Source: Cellvibrio sp. UBA7661
Lineage (GTDB): Bacteria > Pseudomonadota > Gammaproteobacteria > Pseudomonadales > Cellvibrionaceae
Length of the DNA stretch: 64,000 bases
NCBI GenBank assembly: GCA_002483365.1
Contig: DLHT01000003.1
Coordinates: 186,001 to 250,000, forward strand
Direction: 5' to 3'
Below the pieces are notes generated by a model, which saw only the letters and a list, made by a program, of their open reading frames with translations, searched no databases and was not told the DNA's origin. Made by a program: the position numbers and the translations under genes. This document shows positions 52,371-60,396 of the stretch, in pieces; the first letter of the stretch is position 1; the number at the start of each line of letters is the position of its first letter.

Positions 52371-53549
52371 GTGAAAAAGACAATGAAAGCATGCGGTATT
52401 TCCGCAGTCGTATTGGGCTCAATCCTGATTGCAGGCCAGGCATTTGCCCACGGTTATGTATCTTCCCCCAAAAGCCGTGTGATCCAATGTAAAGAAAACG
52501 GCATTGAAAACCCGACCCACCCAGCCTGTATCGCAGCGAAAGCAGCGGGTAACGGCGGTCTCTACACCCCACAAGAAGTGGCGGTAGGTGGCGTGCGCGA
52601 TAACCACGAATACTTTATTCCGGATGGCCGTCTTTGTTCTGTAGGTCGTTCTAACCTGTACGGTATGGATCTGGCGCGTACTGACTGGCCAGCAACCAAC
52701 GTAAGTGCAGGCCCATTGCAATTTGTGTGGACCAACACTGCGGCACACAAAACCATGTACTTCCGTTACTACATCACCCGCGAAGGCTACAACCACGCGC
52801 AACCACTGCGCTGGTCTGACCTTGAATTGATCCACGACTCAGGTAAAGCGGATCAGGAACAAATTTCTTACCACACTGTTCAAATGCCACAACGTACTGG
52901 CCGTCACATCGTGTACAGCGTATGGCAACGTGACTGGGAAAGAGATGCGGCTGAAGGCTTCTATCAATGTATCGACGTTAACTACGGCGGTGGCGGAAAC
53001 TCGTCTGTTGCCTCTTCAGTTGCATCTTCAGCCTCAAGCTCATCGGTTACATCTGTAGCTAGCTCGTCTGTTGGATCAAGTATTTCCAGCAACACTTGTG
53101 CTGGTCTGGGTATCTGGAACCCGACTATCGCTTACCAAAACCCAACCCAGATACAACACAACGGCAAGCGTTACCAGGCTAACTACTGGACTCAAGGCAA
53201 CAACCCTGAGACCAGCAATGGCCAATACGCTCACTGGTTGGATCTGGGCGCGTGTGGTGGCTCTACTTCATCTACCCCATCCAGCGTTGCACCTAGCTCA
53301 TCAAGCGTAGCGTCTTCTGTTGTTGCTTCATCTGTTGCCTCATCAGTCGCTTCGTCTGTGTCTACCGGTAACTGCACCTCTCCTGCTTATGTGAACGGTG
53401 CTAGCTACGCAAACGGCGCTAAAGTGGTTAACGCAGGTAGCGAGTATCAATGTACCGTGAGCGGCTGGTGTACTGTTGGCGGTCCATATGCACCCGGTAC
53501 TGGCTGGGCATGGCAAAACGCATGGTCTTTGGTGCGCAGCTGTAACTAA
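52371..53549 (+). CDS. lpmo10A: Secreted lytic polysaccharide monooxygenase: AA10 - CBM5 - CBM73
   Basis: The signal peptide (1-26) ends AFA; cleavage exposes His27 (HGYVSSPKSR), the first copper ligand. His126 (TNTAAH) is the second, and Phe197 (AEGFYQC) fills the axial site of chitin-active AA10 enzymes. The AA10 domain covers about 27-206. A Ser-rich linker leads to a CBM5-type module (243-295: GIWNPTIAYQ, YQANYWTQGNNPET), a second Ser-rich linker to a C-terminal CBM73-like module (334-392) with four cysteines. The architecture is that of CjLPMO10A of Cellvibrio japonicus, a chitin-cleaving enzyme. The start is GTG at 52371, because GGAG lies 7 nt before it; TTG at 52365 and ATG at 52383 are alternatives. 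It stands alone; a terminator follows. Confidence 0.95.
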   Translation: MKKTMKACGISAVVLGSILIAGQAFAHGYVSSPKSRVIQCKENGIENPTHPACIAAKAAGNGGLYTPQEVAVGGVRDNHEYFIPDGRLCSVGRSNLYGMDLARTDWPATNVSAGPLQFVWTNTAAHKTMYFRYYITREGYNHAQPLRWSDLELIHDSGKADQEQISYHTVQMPQRTGRHIVYSVWQRDWERDAAEGFYQCIDVNYGGGGNSSVASSVASSASSSSVTSVASSSVGSSISSNTCAGLGIWNPTIAYQNPTQIQHNGKRYQANYWTQGNNPETSNGQYAHWLDLGACGGSTSSTPSSVAPSSSSVASSVVASSVASSVASSVSTGNCTSPAYVNGASYANGAKVVNAGSEYQCTVSGWCTVGGPYAPGTGWAWQNAWSLVRSCN

Positions 53550-53621
53550 GACCTGCTGACTGTATTACTTACAGGTAAAAGTCCTGCAAGTCTGGCGTGT
53601 AGGTAATGCAGTGCAAATAAA

Positions 53622-53656
53622 TAAAAACGGCGATCTGAAAAGATCGCCGTTTTTAT
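53622..53656. terminator. Bidirectional terminator after the LPMO gene
   Basis: Stem AAAAACGGCGATCT / AGATCGCCGTTTTT with a 4-nt GAAA loop; T-runs on both strands. It also serves the convergent DUF2141 gene. Confidence 0.93.
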
Positions 53657-53693
53657 TTAACCCAACCTACCACCTCCACTACCTGGCCTGTTA

Positions 53694-54110
53694 CTAACGC
53701 AGCTGGATTTCAATTTCAGTCGGTTTATCAAGCTGTATTTTCGCATCGTCAAATGACGGCGGGCCAAACATCCCACCATTGTTGGAAAACCCATAAGGCT
53801 CGGTGGGGATACCCATCGCATTCATATCGATACTGCCATTATCGTTCTCATCCTGAAACAACTTCACCGCGTATTCCCCCGCGGGAAGATCGCCCAGCAC
53901 AACCCGCATACTGTCGCCGGTCATTTTTACTTTTTGCACAGCCACGCGCTGGCTGTTGTTGTCGTAGTGCGTTTGTTGGTTATAAACCGCCACCAGCAAA
54001 TGACCATCTGTTGAGTCGATGTTACCCACATTCACCACCAACTCGTGCGCCATAGCGGGCAGCGCGCATACCAACAATCCTGCACCTGCCAATTTATTGA
54101 TCGACTGCAT
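53694..54110 (-). CDS. Secreted DUF2141 family protein
   Basis: A signal peptide (about 1-21, ending AMA) precedes a 117-residue beta-rich domain: ELVVNVGNIDSTDGHLLVAVYNQQ, LPAGEYAVKLFQDENDNGSIDMNAMGIPTEPYGFSNN and a final DKPTEIEIQLR. This is the DUF2141 pattern (small, Ca-loop-like DENDNGSID, then GIPTEPYGFS). No biochemical role is established. It is divergent from a two-component system whose regulator may control it (inference from position). Confidence 0.88.
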   Translation of the reverse strand: MQSINKLAGAGLLVCALPAMAHELVVNVGNIDSTDGHLLVAVYNQQTHYDNNSQRVAVQKVKMTGDSMRVVLGDLPAGEYAVKLFQDENDNGSIDMNAMGIPTEPYGFSNNGGMFGPPSFDDAKIQLDKPTEIEIQLR

Positions 54111-54308
54111 AACAAAACTCCTTATCTATAGTGATAGAACACCCACACACAATAAGAAAATCCCGCTTCAAAAGCAGGTGTCAACACTCAGTATTTTGCG
54201 ATGACACAACTCATCAAAACACGATGACAAATGTCCTGTTCTTGTGGATGTAATTTTGGACGTAAGATAGGCGGCCCGTTTCCACACGCAAAGTGTCAGG
54301 ACTACCCG

Positions 54309-55427
54309 ATGACCAATGACCGATACCTTCTCACACTGGCGGGCGTAATCACCTGGGGCGCGGTCGCTTATATTGAATTCCAGCGCCTGCTGGAATCCGC
54401 TTATGCCATCCCCGGCATTGCTGGTTATCTGGTTTTTTTATATTTATTTGTCAGAGTCACTTACACAGCAAACATCGCGCTTCATTACCGGCGGCACCGG
54501 ATTTTTTTATTGCTGCAACTGGTCATTGCACTTTTGTTATTGCTTGTTCAGCGCAGTGATATAGCACCCGTACTACTCGTTATTTGGGCAGCGCAACTGG
54601 CCGATTATTTTTCGCGCCGCCAGGCGATTTTATGGGTACTGCTCAGCAATCTTGTGTTCTTTTTTATCATGACCTGGATCTGGCATTCCACCAACCAAGT
54701 GGTCAGTGCACTGACATTTCTTGGCTTCCAGATATTTGCACTGGCCACCGCATTTGCACGCGTCAGTGAGCGCCATGCGCGTGAAGAACTGGAGCAGGCC
54801 AACCAACAATTGTTAGCGACACGTATTATTCTGGCGCAATCCAGCAAACAGGAAGAGCGCTTGCGCATTGCGCGCGACCTGCACGATATTCTCGGGCACC
54901 AACTCACCGCGCTCAATTTACAATTGGAAATTTTGCAACACAAAGTAGGGCAACCACTGCAAGCGTCGGTGATGGATACCAAACAACTCGCCAAACAGTT
55001 GCTCGACAATATCCGCGCGGTCGTACGCGACCAACGCACCGCTACCGCAGTGGATTTTCATCAGGCAGTGCAGGCACTGGCAGAACATCTCCCGGAATTG
55101 GAGTTGGAAATCAACGGCCATTTGCAATTGGAATCTGCGCAAATCGCCGAGCAATTATTGCTCTGCATCCAGGAGGGTATCAGTAATGCGGTGCGTCACG
55201 GCAAAGCCAAAAAAATCCAACTCGCGCTTGAGCAGAAACAACAACAAAACCAACAACACATTTTTATTCAGCTCGATGATAACGGCCAGGGCTGCGCGCT
55301 GCTTAACCCCGGTAACGGACTTAAAGGGATGCAAGAACGTCTTCATCCTTTTGCGGGCAAGGTTGAATTAATACCGTTGAAGAAAGGTTGTCGGTTAGCG
55401 ATAACAATGGAGTTACACAATGCTTAA
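54309..55427 (+). CDS. Membrane sensor histidine kinase, NarL/DesK type (HisKA_3)
   Basis: About five to six membrane helices (residues about 5-150) with no clear periplasmic domain are followed by a coiled linker, the HisKA_3 motif ERLRIARDLHDILGHQLTALNLQLEIL with phospho-His192, and a HATPase with CIQEGISNAVRHGKA and DDNGQGC, then GNGLKGMQERL. A kinase whose sensor lies within the membrane resembles DesK, which measures membrane state. The ATG at 54309 has AGGA at 7 nt; a longer frame from 54231 is unlikely. The stop overlaps the response-regulator start by 8 bp. Confidence 0.92.
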   Translation: MTNDRYLLTLAGVITWGAVAYIEFQRLLESAYAIPGIAGYLVFLYLFVRVTYTANIALHYRRHRIFLLLQLVIALLLLLVQRSDIAPVLLVIWAAQLADYFSRRQAILWVLLSNLVFFFIMTWIWHSTNQVVSALTFLGFQIFALATAFARVSERHAREELEQANQQLLATRIILAQSSKQEERLRIARDLHDILGHQLTALNLQLEILQHKVGQPLQASVMDTKQLAKQLLDNIRAVVRDQRTATAVDFHQAVQALAEHLPELELEINGHLQLESAQIAEQLLLCIQEGISNAVRHGKAKKIQLALEQKQQQNQQHIFIQLDDNGQGCALLNPGNGLKGMQERLHPFAGKVELIPLKKGCRLAITMELHNA

Positions 55428-56031
55428 TGTAGGTTTGGTTGATGACCAGCAATTGGTGCGGCAGGGGATTTCCGGATTGCTGGCAATTTCCGGCAATGCG
55501 CAAGTCAGTTGGGAGGCGCGCAACGGCGAAGAAGCGCTGGCGTTTATCACACAACAGCCTGTCGATGTGCTGCTCGCCGATATTCGTATGCCAGTGATGG
55601 ATGGCATCAGCCTGGTGAAGCACCTGCGCGCACGCAGCAATAACACACCCATTTTGATGCTCACAACATTTGACGATGCGGATTTATTTGCGCAGAGCAT
55701 AAAAGCAGGCGCTAACGGTTTTTTATTAAAAGATGTGTCGCTGGAAAAACTCGTCAGCAGTTTGCAACTGGTGTCTGACGGTTCTACATTTTTGGCCGAG
55801 CCCGATATGTTGCGTGAATTCCAGCAAAAAAAATCGACATTGGATTTATCTGAACGGGAAAAACAAATTTTGCGCTTGTTGGTTAATGGCCTGTCCAATA
55901 AAGAAATTGCAAAAACGATTTTTCTGGCGGAAGGCACAGTGCGTAATCACGTATCCAATATACTCGCCAAACTCGACTGCCGCGACCGCACCCAAGCGGT
56001 ACTCAAAGCCATCAGCGAAAATCTGGCGTAA
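55420..56031 (+). CDS. LuxR/NarL-family response regulator
   Basis: A 203-aa regulator. The receiver (about 1-118) has VGLVDDQQLVRQGISGLL, phospho-Asp54 (LLADIRMPVMDG) and GANGFLLKDV. The LuxR-type helix-turn-helix (about 140-200) reads LSEREKQILRLLVNGLSNKEIAKTIFLAEGTVRNHVSNILAKLDCRDRTQAVL. It overlaps its kinase gene by 8 bp and must be its partner. DUF2141 is the nearest divergent gene; no operator was recognised. Three short tandem repeats follow its stop. Confidence 0.94.
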   Translation: MLNVGLVDDQQLVRQGISGLLAISGNAQVSWEARNGEEALAFITQQPVDVLLADIRMPVMDGISLVKHLRARSNNTPILMLTTFDDADLFAQSIKAGANGFLLKDVSLEKLVSSLQLVSDGSTFLAEPDMLREFQQKKSTLDLSEREKQILRLLVNGLSNKEIAKTIFLAEGTVRNHVSNILAKLDCRDRTQAVLKAISENLA

Positions 56032-56082
56032 AACACACACTGAAAAAACGCTTGTGTTTTACGCCGGATGCACCTTAAAAAA

Positions 56083-56139
56083 CCGGATTCATACTAAAAA
56101 ACGAGTTCACACTAGAAAACCGGACTCACACTAGAAAAA
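56083..56139. repeat. Three imperfect tandem repeats of 18-20 bp
   Basis: Units CCGGATTCATACTAAAAAA, CGAGTTCACACTAGAAAA and CCGGACTCACACTAGAAAAA follow one another. The last unit overlaps the stop codon and final codons of the convergent aldehyde dehydrogenase gene. Confidence 0.7.
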
Positions 56140-57706
56140 TAGTGCCGTCAATCAAACGCTTCACCTGCAACAGATTATTCGCCTGTAATTCTGCAGGCAA
56201 TAATTCATCGGGCAAATCCTGATAACACACCGGCCGCAAAAAACGCTCCAGTGCAGCAGTGCCGACCGATGTAGTGCGCGCATCGGTTGTTGCTGGCCAA
56301 GGGCCACCATGAACCATTGCATGACACACTTCCACACCGGTAGGCCAACCGTTGGCAAGAATGCGCCCAGCTTTGCGTTCCAAAACCGGCAGAAGTCTGC
56401 GCGCGGCATCACGTTCGGTGTTTGCAAAATGAAGCGTGGCAGTGAGTTGTCCATCCATTTTTTTTAGCACTTGCACTATTTCATCTTCATTGCGGCAGCG
56501 AATCACTAGCGATGCAGCGCCAAACATTTCTTCGTGCAAATTAATATCGTCCATAAAAGCAGCTGCAGTGGTTGCATAAAGCATGGCCTGACAAGCATTG
56601 GGCGCATCTGAAGCCAAACCAGAGGCAACAAGCTCCACCTGTTTACTTTTTGCGATGCAGGCAGTGGAGTGTTGATACGCATTATGGATGCCGGGGCTCA
56701 GCATGGTTTGCGCAGCCGATTCTTGCAGCGCCATTTTTGCGGATTGGATAAATTGATCAAGCGCAGGGGAATCAATCGCCAATAATAATCCCGGATTAGT
56801 ACAAAACTGCCCGGCCCCCATGGTGAGTGATGCAACAAATTGTCGGCCTAATTCCACCGCTTTTTCTGTTAATGCACCGGGTAGCAACACCACCGGATTC
56901 AATGCACTTAATTCGCCATAAAAAGGAATCGGTTGTGGACGCTGCTGCGCGACACGCATCAGCGCAATACCACCGGCACGCGAGCCGGTAAATCCAACGG
57001 CCTGAATAACCGGATGCGCAACCAGCGCCGTTCCCAAAGTATTGCCCGAACCATACAGCAACGAAAATACACCTTCAGGCAAACCGCATTGCGCTACCGC
57101 CAATTGGATAACCTGCCCAACCAATTCCGATGTACCCGGATGCGCCGAATGCGCTTTTACAATAACCGGACAACCCGCCGCAAAAGCAGAGGCGGTATCG
57201 CCACCGGCCACCGAAAACGCGAGCGGAAAATTACTTGCACCAAATACCGCAACGGGGCCAAGTGGAATACGGCGTTGGCGTAAATCCGGACGCGCCAAAG
57301 GTTTGCGTTCCGGCATAGGCAAATCAATGCGCGGCAGATTGTGTTCACCGGATTGGATAGCCTGCGCAAATAAACGCAATTGGTTACAGGTGCGTGCGCG
57401 CTCGCCTTCCAAACGTGCACGCGGCAAACCGGTTTCTGCCATAGCGCGTTCAATTAATGTATCGCCAAGGGATTCAATATTGCGCGCGATAGTCTCTAAA
57501 AAATTTGCGCGCACCACAGGTGAAGTTGCGCGATAACTATCGAATGCCTGCTCTGCCAACGCACAGGCACGTTCAACATCCGCCACACCACCCAAATGAT
57601 AAACAGGCTCAAGTTGTTCGCCGGTTGCAGGGCTCACGGCATACAAGGTTCCCTTGTCACCCGCGATTTGCGCAGCACCGATAAGCAAGTTTCCCGTTAA
57701 TTTCAT
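56126..57706 (-). CDS. 2-oxoglutarate semialdehyde dehydrogenase (aldehyde dehydrogenase family)
   Basis: A 526-aa NAD(P)-dependent aldehyde dehydrogenase. It has the Rossmann-fold region VAVFGASNFPLAFSVAGGDTASA, catalytic Glu265 (PFYGELSALNP) and catalytic Cys302 (GAGQFCTNPG). The substrate assignment comes from family resemblance and from its neighbours: KdgD makes 2-oxoglutarate semialdehyde, which this enzyme would oxidise to 2-oxoglutarate. The ATG at 57706 (MKLTGNLLIGAAQ) has AAAGG upstream; an in-frame start at 57724 adds six residues. It lies 33 nt after kdgD on the same strand. The 3' end carries part of a tandem repeat. Confidence 0.9.
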   Translation of the reverse strand: MKLTGNLLIGAAQIAGDKGTLYAVSPATGEQLEPVYHLGGVADVERACALAEQAFDSYRATSPVVRANFLETIARNIESLGDTLIERAMAETGLPRARLEGERARTCNQLRLFAQAIQSGEHNLPRIDLPMPERKPLARPDLRQRRIPLGPVAVFGASNFPLAFSVAGGDTASAFAAGCPVIVKAHSAHPGTSELVGQVIQLAVAQCGLPEGVFSLLYGSGNTLGTALVAHPVIQAVGFTGSRAGGIALMRVAQQRPQPIPFYGELSALNPVVLLPGALTEKAVELGRQFVASLTMGAGQFCTNPGLLLAIDSPALDQFIQSAKMALQESAAQTMLSPGIHNAYQHSTACIAKSKQVELVASGLASDAPNACQAMLYATTAAAFMDDINLHEEMFGAASLVIRCRNEDEIVQVLKKMDGQLTATLHFANTERDAARRLLPVLERKAGRILANGWPTGVEVCHAMVHGGPWPATTDARTTSVGTAALERFLRPVCYQDLPDELLPAELQANNLLQVKRLIDGTIFLV

Positions 57707-57739
57707 TGCAGCTACCTTTAACAATGTATCCTGTGAATT

Positions 57740-58657
57740 TTATTGGATGCGTGAAATTAACGCGGCAAGCTCCGCCATTTCACTCTCGGTTAAATCCAGC
57801 AAGGGTGTACGTACAGGGCCTGCATCGCGCCCCACAATTTTCATACCTGCTTTCACAATCGACACGGCATAACCCTGTTTGCGATTGCGAATCGCAATAT
57901 ACGGCAACACAAATTCATTGAGTGATTTATACACCTGCTCATAATTGCGCGCGCGCACAGCATGATAAAAATTCAGCGCAAATTCTGGCGCAAAATTAAA
58001 AATGGCCGACGAATAAGTAGTCACGCCCATTTCCAAATAAGGCAATGCAAAAGTTTCTGCTGTCGGCAACCCGCCAATGTAAGTCAGGCGATCACCTAAG
58101 CGGGCGTAGATGCGGGTCATTAATTCAATATCGCCCAAACCATCTTTATAGCCCACCAGATTAGGGCAGCGCTCCGCCAGTTTTTCCAGCTCGACTTCAT
58201 CAAGGCGCTGGTTTGCGCGGTTATACACAATCACACCTAGTTTGGTGGATTTACAAATGGCTTCTACATGCGCGGCCACACCGTCTTTTGCGGCTTCGGT
58301 TAAATAAGGCGGCAACAATAAAACACCATCGGCACCGGCTGCTTCTGCGGCTTGGCAATATTCAATTGATACCGCTGTACCACCACCGGCAGGCGCAATC
58401 ACCGGCATTTTATGTCCGGTTTCTTGCACTGCTGCACGCACAACGCGATCCACTTCTTTTTGCGTGAGCGAAAAAAATTCACCCGTACCACCGGCTGCAA
58501 ACATGGCCGCAGCATCGTGGCTAAATAGCCAATTCAAATTAGCGCGATAAGCGTCTTCATTGAACGAATGGTCGCTGGCTTTAAAGTGGGTAATCGGAAA
58601 AGACAACAGACCGCTGCCAACAATTTTTGCGAATTCTTTAGGTGTATAACGGGACAC
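57740..58657 (-). CDS. kdgD: 5-dehydro-4-deoxyglucarate dehydratase KdgD
   Basis: A DHDPS-family TIM-barrel aldolase of 305 aa that decarboxylates and dehydrates 5-keto-4-deoxyglucarate to 2-oxoglutarate semialdehyde. It has GLLSFPITHF, GGTGEFFSLTQKE, Tyr145 (VIVYNRAN) and the Schiff-base Lys171 (LVGYKDGLGD). The start is GTG at 58657, where AGGAG stands 8 nt upstream; the open frame continues upstream to 58741 but without homology. A terminator after garD separates it from the MFS-garD pair, so it probably has its own promoter in the 138-bp gap. It heads the kdgD-aldehyde dehydrogenase unit. Confidence 0.92.
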   Translation of the reverse strand: MSRYTPKEFAKIVGSGLLSFPITHFKASDHSFNEDAYRANLNWLFSHDAAAMFAAGGTGEFFSLTQKEVDRVVRAAVQETGHKMPVIAPAGGGTAVSIEYCQAAEAAGADGVLLLPPYLTEAAKDGVAAHVEAICKSTKLGVIVYNRANQRLDEVELEKLAERCPNLVGYKDGLGDIELMTRIYARLGDRLTYIGGLPTAETFALPYLEMGVTTYSSAIFNFAPEFALNFYHAVRARNYEQVYKSLNEFVLPYIAIRNRKQGYAVSIVKAGMKIVGRDAGPVRTPLLDLTESEMAELAALISRIQ

Positions 58658-58795
58658 GGAATCATCTCCTGCGGTGAATATTTCAAGGAAATTTTTGCAC
58701 CGCAATCTATGCAGGTAAAGCTTAATTGCTGACTGGGTCAATACTGATTTTGTATTGATAAAAATTCCGCGTCGATTTCTTCACGGCCGAAAAAT

Positions 58796-58822
58796 AAAAA
58801 CGCGCGAACAAGTCGCGCGTTT
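58796..58822 (-). terminator. Intrinsic terminator of garD
   Basis: On the minus strand AAACGCGCGA / TCGCGCGTTT with a 5-nt loop, followed by T-rich sequence; it begins 8 nt past the garD stop. Confidence 0.85.
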
Positions 58823-58830
58823 GGTACAGA

Positions 58831-60378
58831 TCAGGTGACCGGTGCAGGATTAAACAACACCAGTGAGTTATATAATTTCCAATGCTCAGCCCAGGTTTTT
58901 TTGCCGCTGGCAACATCGAGCATCAAATGAAAAATTTCCCAGCCCATTTCTTCAATCGTTTTTTCACCATCGGCGATTCGCCCGGCATTCACATCCATAA
59001 GATCGTGCCAGCGGCGCGCTAACTCTGTTCGCGTTGCCACTTTAATCACCGGGCACTCTGCCAATCCATAAGGCGTACCGCGGCCAGTGGTGAAAATATG
59101 CAAATTCATTCCCGCCGCCAATTGCAAAGTGCCGCAAATAAAATCGCTCGCGGGGGTGGAGTTGTAAACCAAACCACGGGTAATACCGCGATCGCGCAAA
59201 CGCTCACCCGGCGACACCACACCCACAATGGGCGATGATCCGGATTTCACAATCGAGCCCATGGCTTTTTCAACAATATTCGACAATCCGCCTTTTTTAT
59301 TTCCGGGCGTGGTATTCGCACTGCGATCAACCATACCCGCCGCGAGATAATTATCGTACCACTGCATTTCTTTAATAATGTCGGCAGCCACTTGTGGCGT
59401 TGCTGCGCGCGCCGTCAATTGGTCTACACCATCGCGCACTTCGGTATTTTCTGAAAACATAACTGTTGCACCGGCGCGCACCAATAAATCGGCCGCGTAA
59501 CCCAGTGCAGGGTTGGCGGTGATGCCGGAAAATGCATCGCTGCCGCCGCATTGCATGCCCACCACCAAGGCTGAAGCCGGACAGGTTTCGCGTGTGCGTT
59601 TATTTAATCGCTCCAGATGAAATTCCGCCTGCCGCAAAATGGAATTGATCATGCTCATAAAACCCACATGCTCTTCATCTTGCAAACACACAACTTGCGG
59701 GCCATCAACAACGGTCGCAGGAATTGATCCGGCGGGCATTAACCGCGATGGCTGTAATTTTTCACAACCCAAACTAATCACCATTATTTCGCCACCAAAA
59801 TTCGGGTTGAGCGAAATATTGCGAATAGTGCGAATGGGAATTGGCGCCGCTGGTGCATCTATCGCCACACCACAACCGTAGCTGTGCGACAAACCAATCA
59901 CGCCATCCACATTCGGATATTTTGGCAATAATTGTTCGCGAATAATCTTTACCGCGTAATCCACCACACCGGCCACACATTGCACGGTTTGGGTGATGGC
60001 TAAAATATTGCGCGTACCCACACTGCCATCGGCATTGCGATACCCTTGAAATGTAAAATTATCCAGCGGCTCGCCTGCAGTGCCAATACGCGTACTGATA
60101 GGTAAATTTTCCAGCCCTAACGCATTGGGCATTATCAATACGTTTTCATTCACCCAACTGCCAGCGGCGATGTTGTCTTTGGCATAACCGATAGTGACGT
60201 TGTAGCGGATCACCGCATCGCCCTGCGCGAAATTTTTCAACGCCACTTTATGTGCTTGCGGAATATTTTCACGCAGTATCACACCGCCTTCCACTTCTGT
60301 TCCCGCTGCTAACCCACCCTCGGTGACAACGACAGCAACGTTATCGGCCGGATGCATTTTGATAACCGCTTGGGACAT
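58831..60378 (-). CDS. garD: Galactarate dehydratase GarD
   Basis: A 515-aa UxaA-family lyase. The small N-terminal SAF domain (about 1-95) reads DNVAVVVTEGGLAAGTEV, and the large domain has GYRNADGSVGTRNILAITQTVQCVAG, LSHSYGCGVAID, LGCEKLQPSRLM, VGMQCGGSDAFSGITANPALGYAADLLVRAGATVMFSENTEV and a late TTGRGTPYGLAECPVIKVATR. It dehydrates galactarate to 5-keto-4-deoxyglucarate using iron. D-altronate dehydratase (UxaA) is the main alternative, but length and neighbouring KdgD favour GarD. GAGG precedes the ATG. It lies 18 nt after the MFS gene. Confidence 0.93.
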   Translation of the reverse strand: MSQAVIKMHPADNVAVVVTEGGLAAGTEVEGGVILRENIPQAHKVALKNFAQGDAVIRYNVTIGYAKDNIAAGSWVNENVLIMPNALGLENLPISTRIGTAGEPLDNFTFQGYRNADGSVGTRNILAITQTVQCVAGVVDYAVKIIREQLLPKYPNVDGVIGLSHSYGCGVAIDAPAAPIPIRTIRNISLNPNFGGEIMVISLGCEKLQPSRLMPAGSIPATVVDGPQVVCLQDEEHVGFMSMINSILRQAEFHLERLNKRTRETCPASALVVGMQCGGSDAFSGITANPALGYAADLLVRAGATVMFSENTEVRDGVDQLTARAATPQVAADIIKEMQWYDNYLAAGMVDRSANTTPGNKKGGLSNIVEKAMGSIVKSGSSPIVGVVSPGERLRDRGITRGLVYNSTPASDFICGTLQLAAGMNLHIFTTGRGTPYGLAECPVIKVATRTELARRWHDLMDVNAGRIADGEKTIEEMGWEIFHLMLDVASGKKTWAEHWKLYNSLVLFNPAPVT

Positions 60379-60396
60379 ACTAAAACCTCAAAAAAA

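Noticed and set aside
56083..56139. Tandem repeats as a CRISPR-like array
   Set aside because: There are only three units with no spacers between them, and no cas gene in the window.
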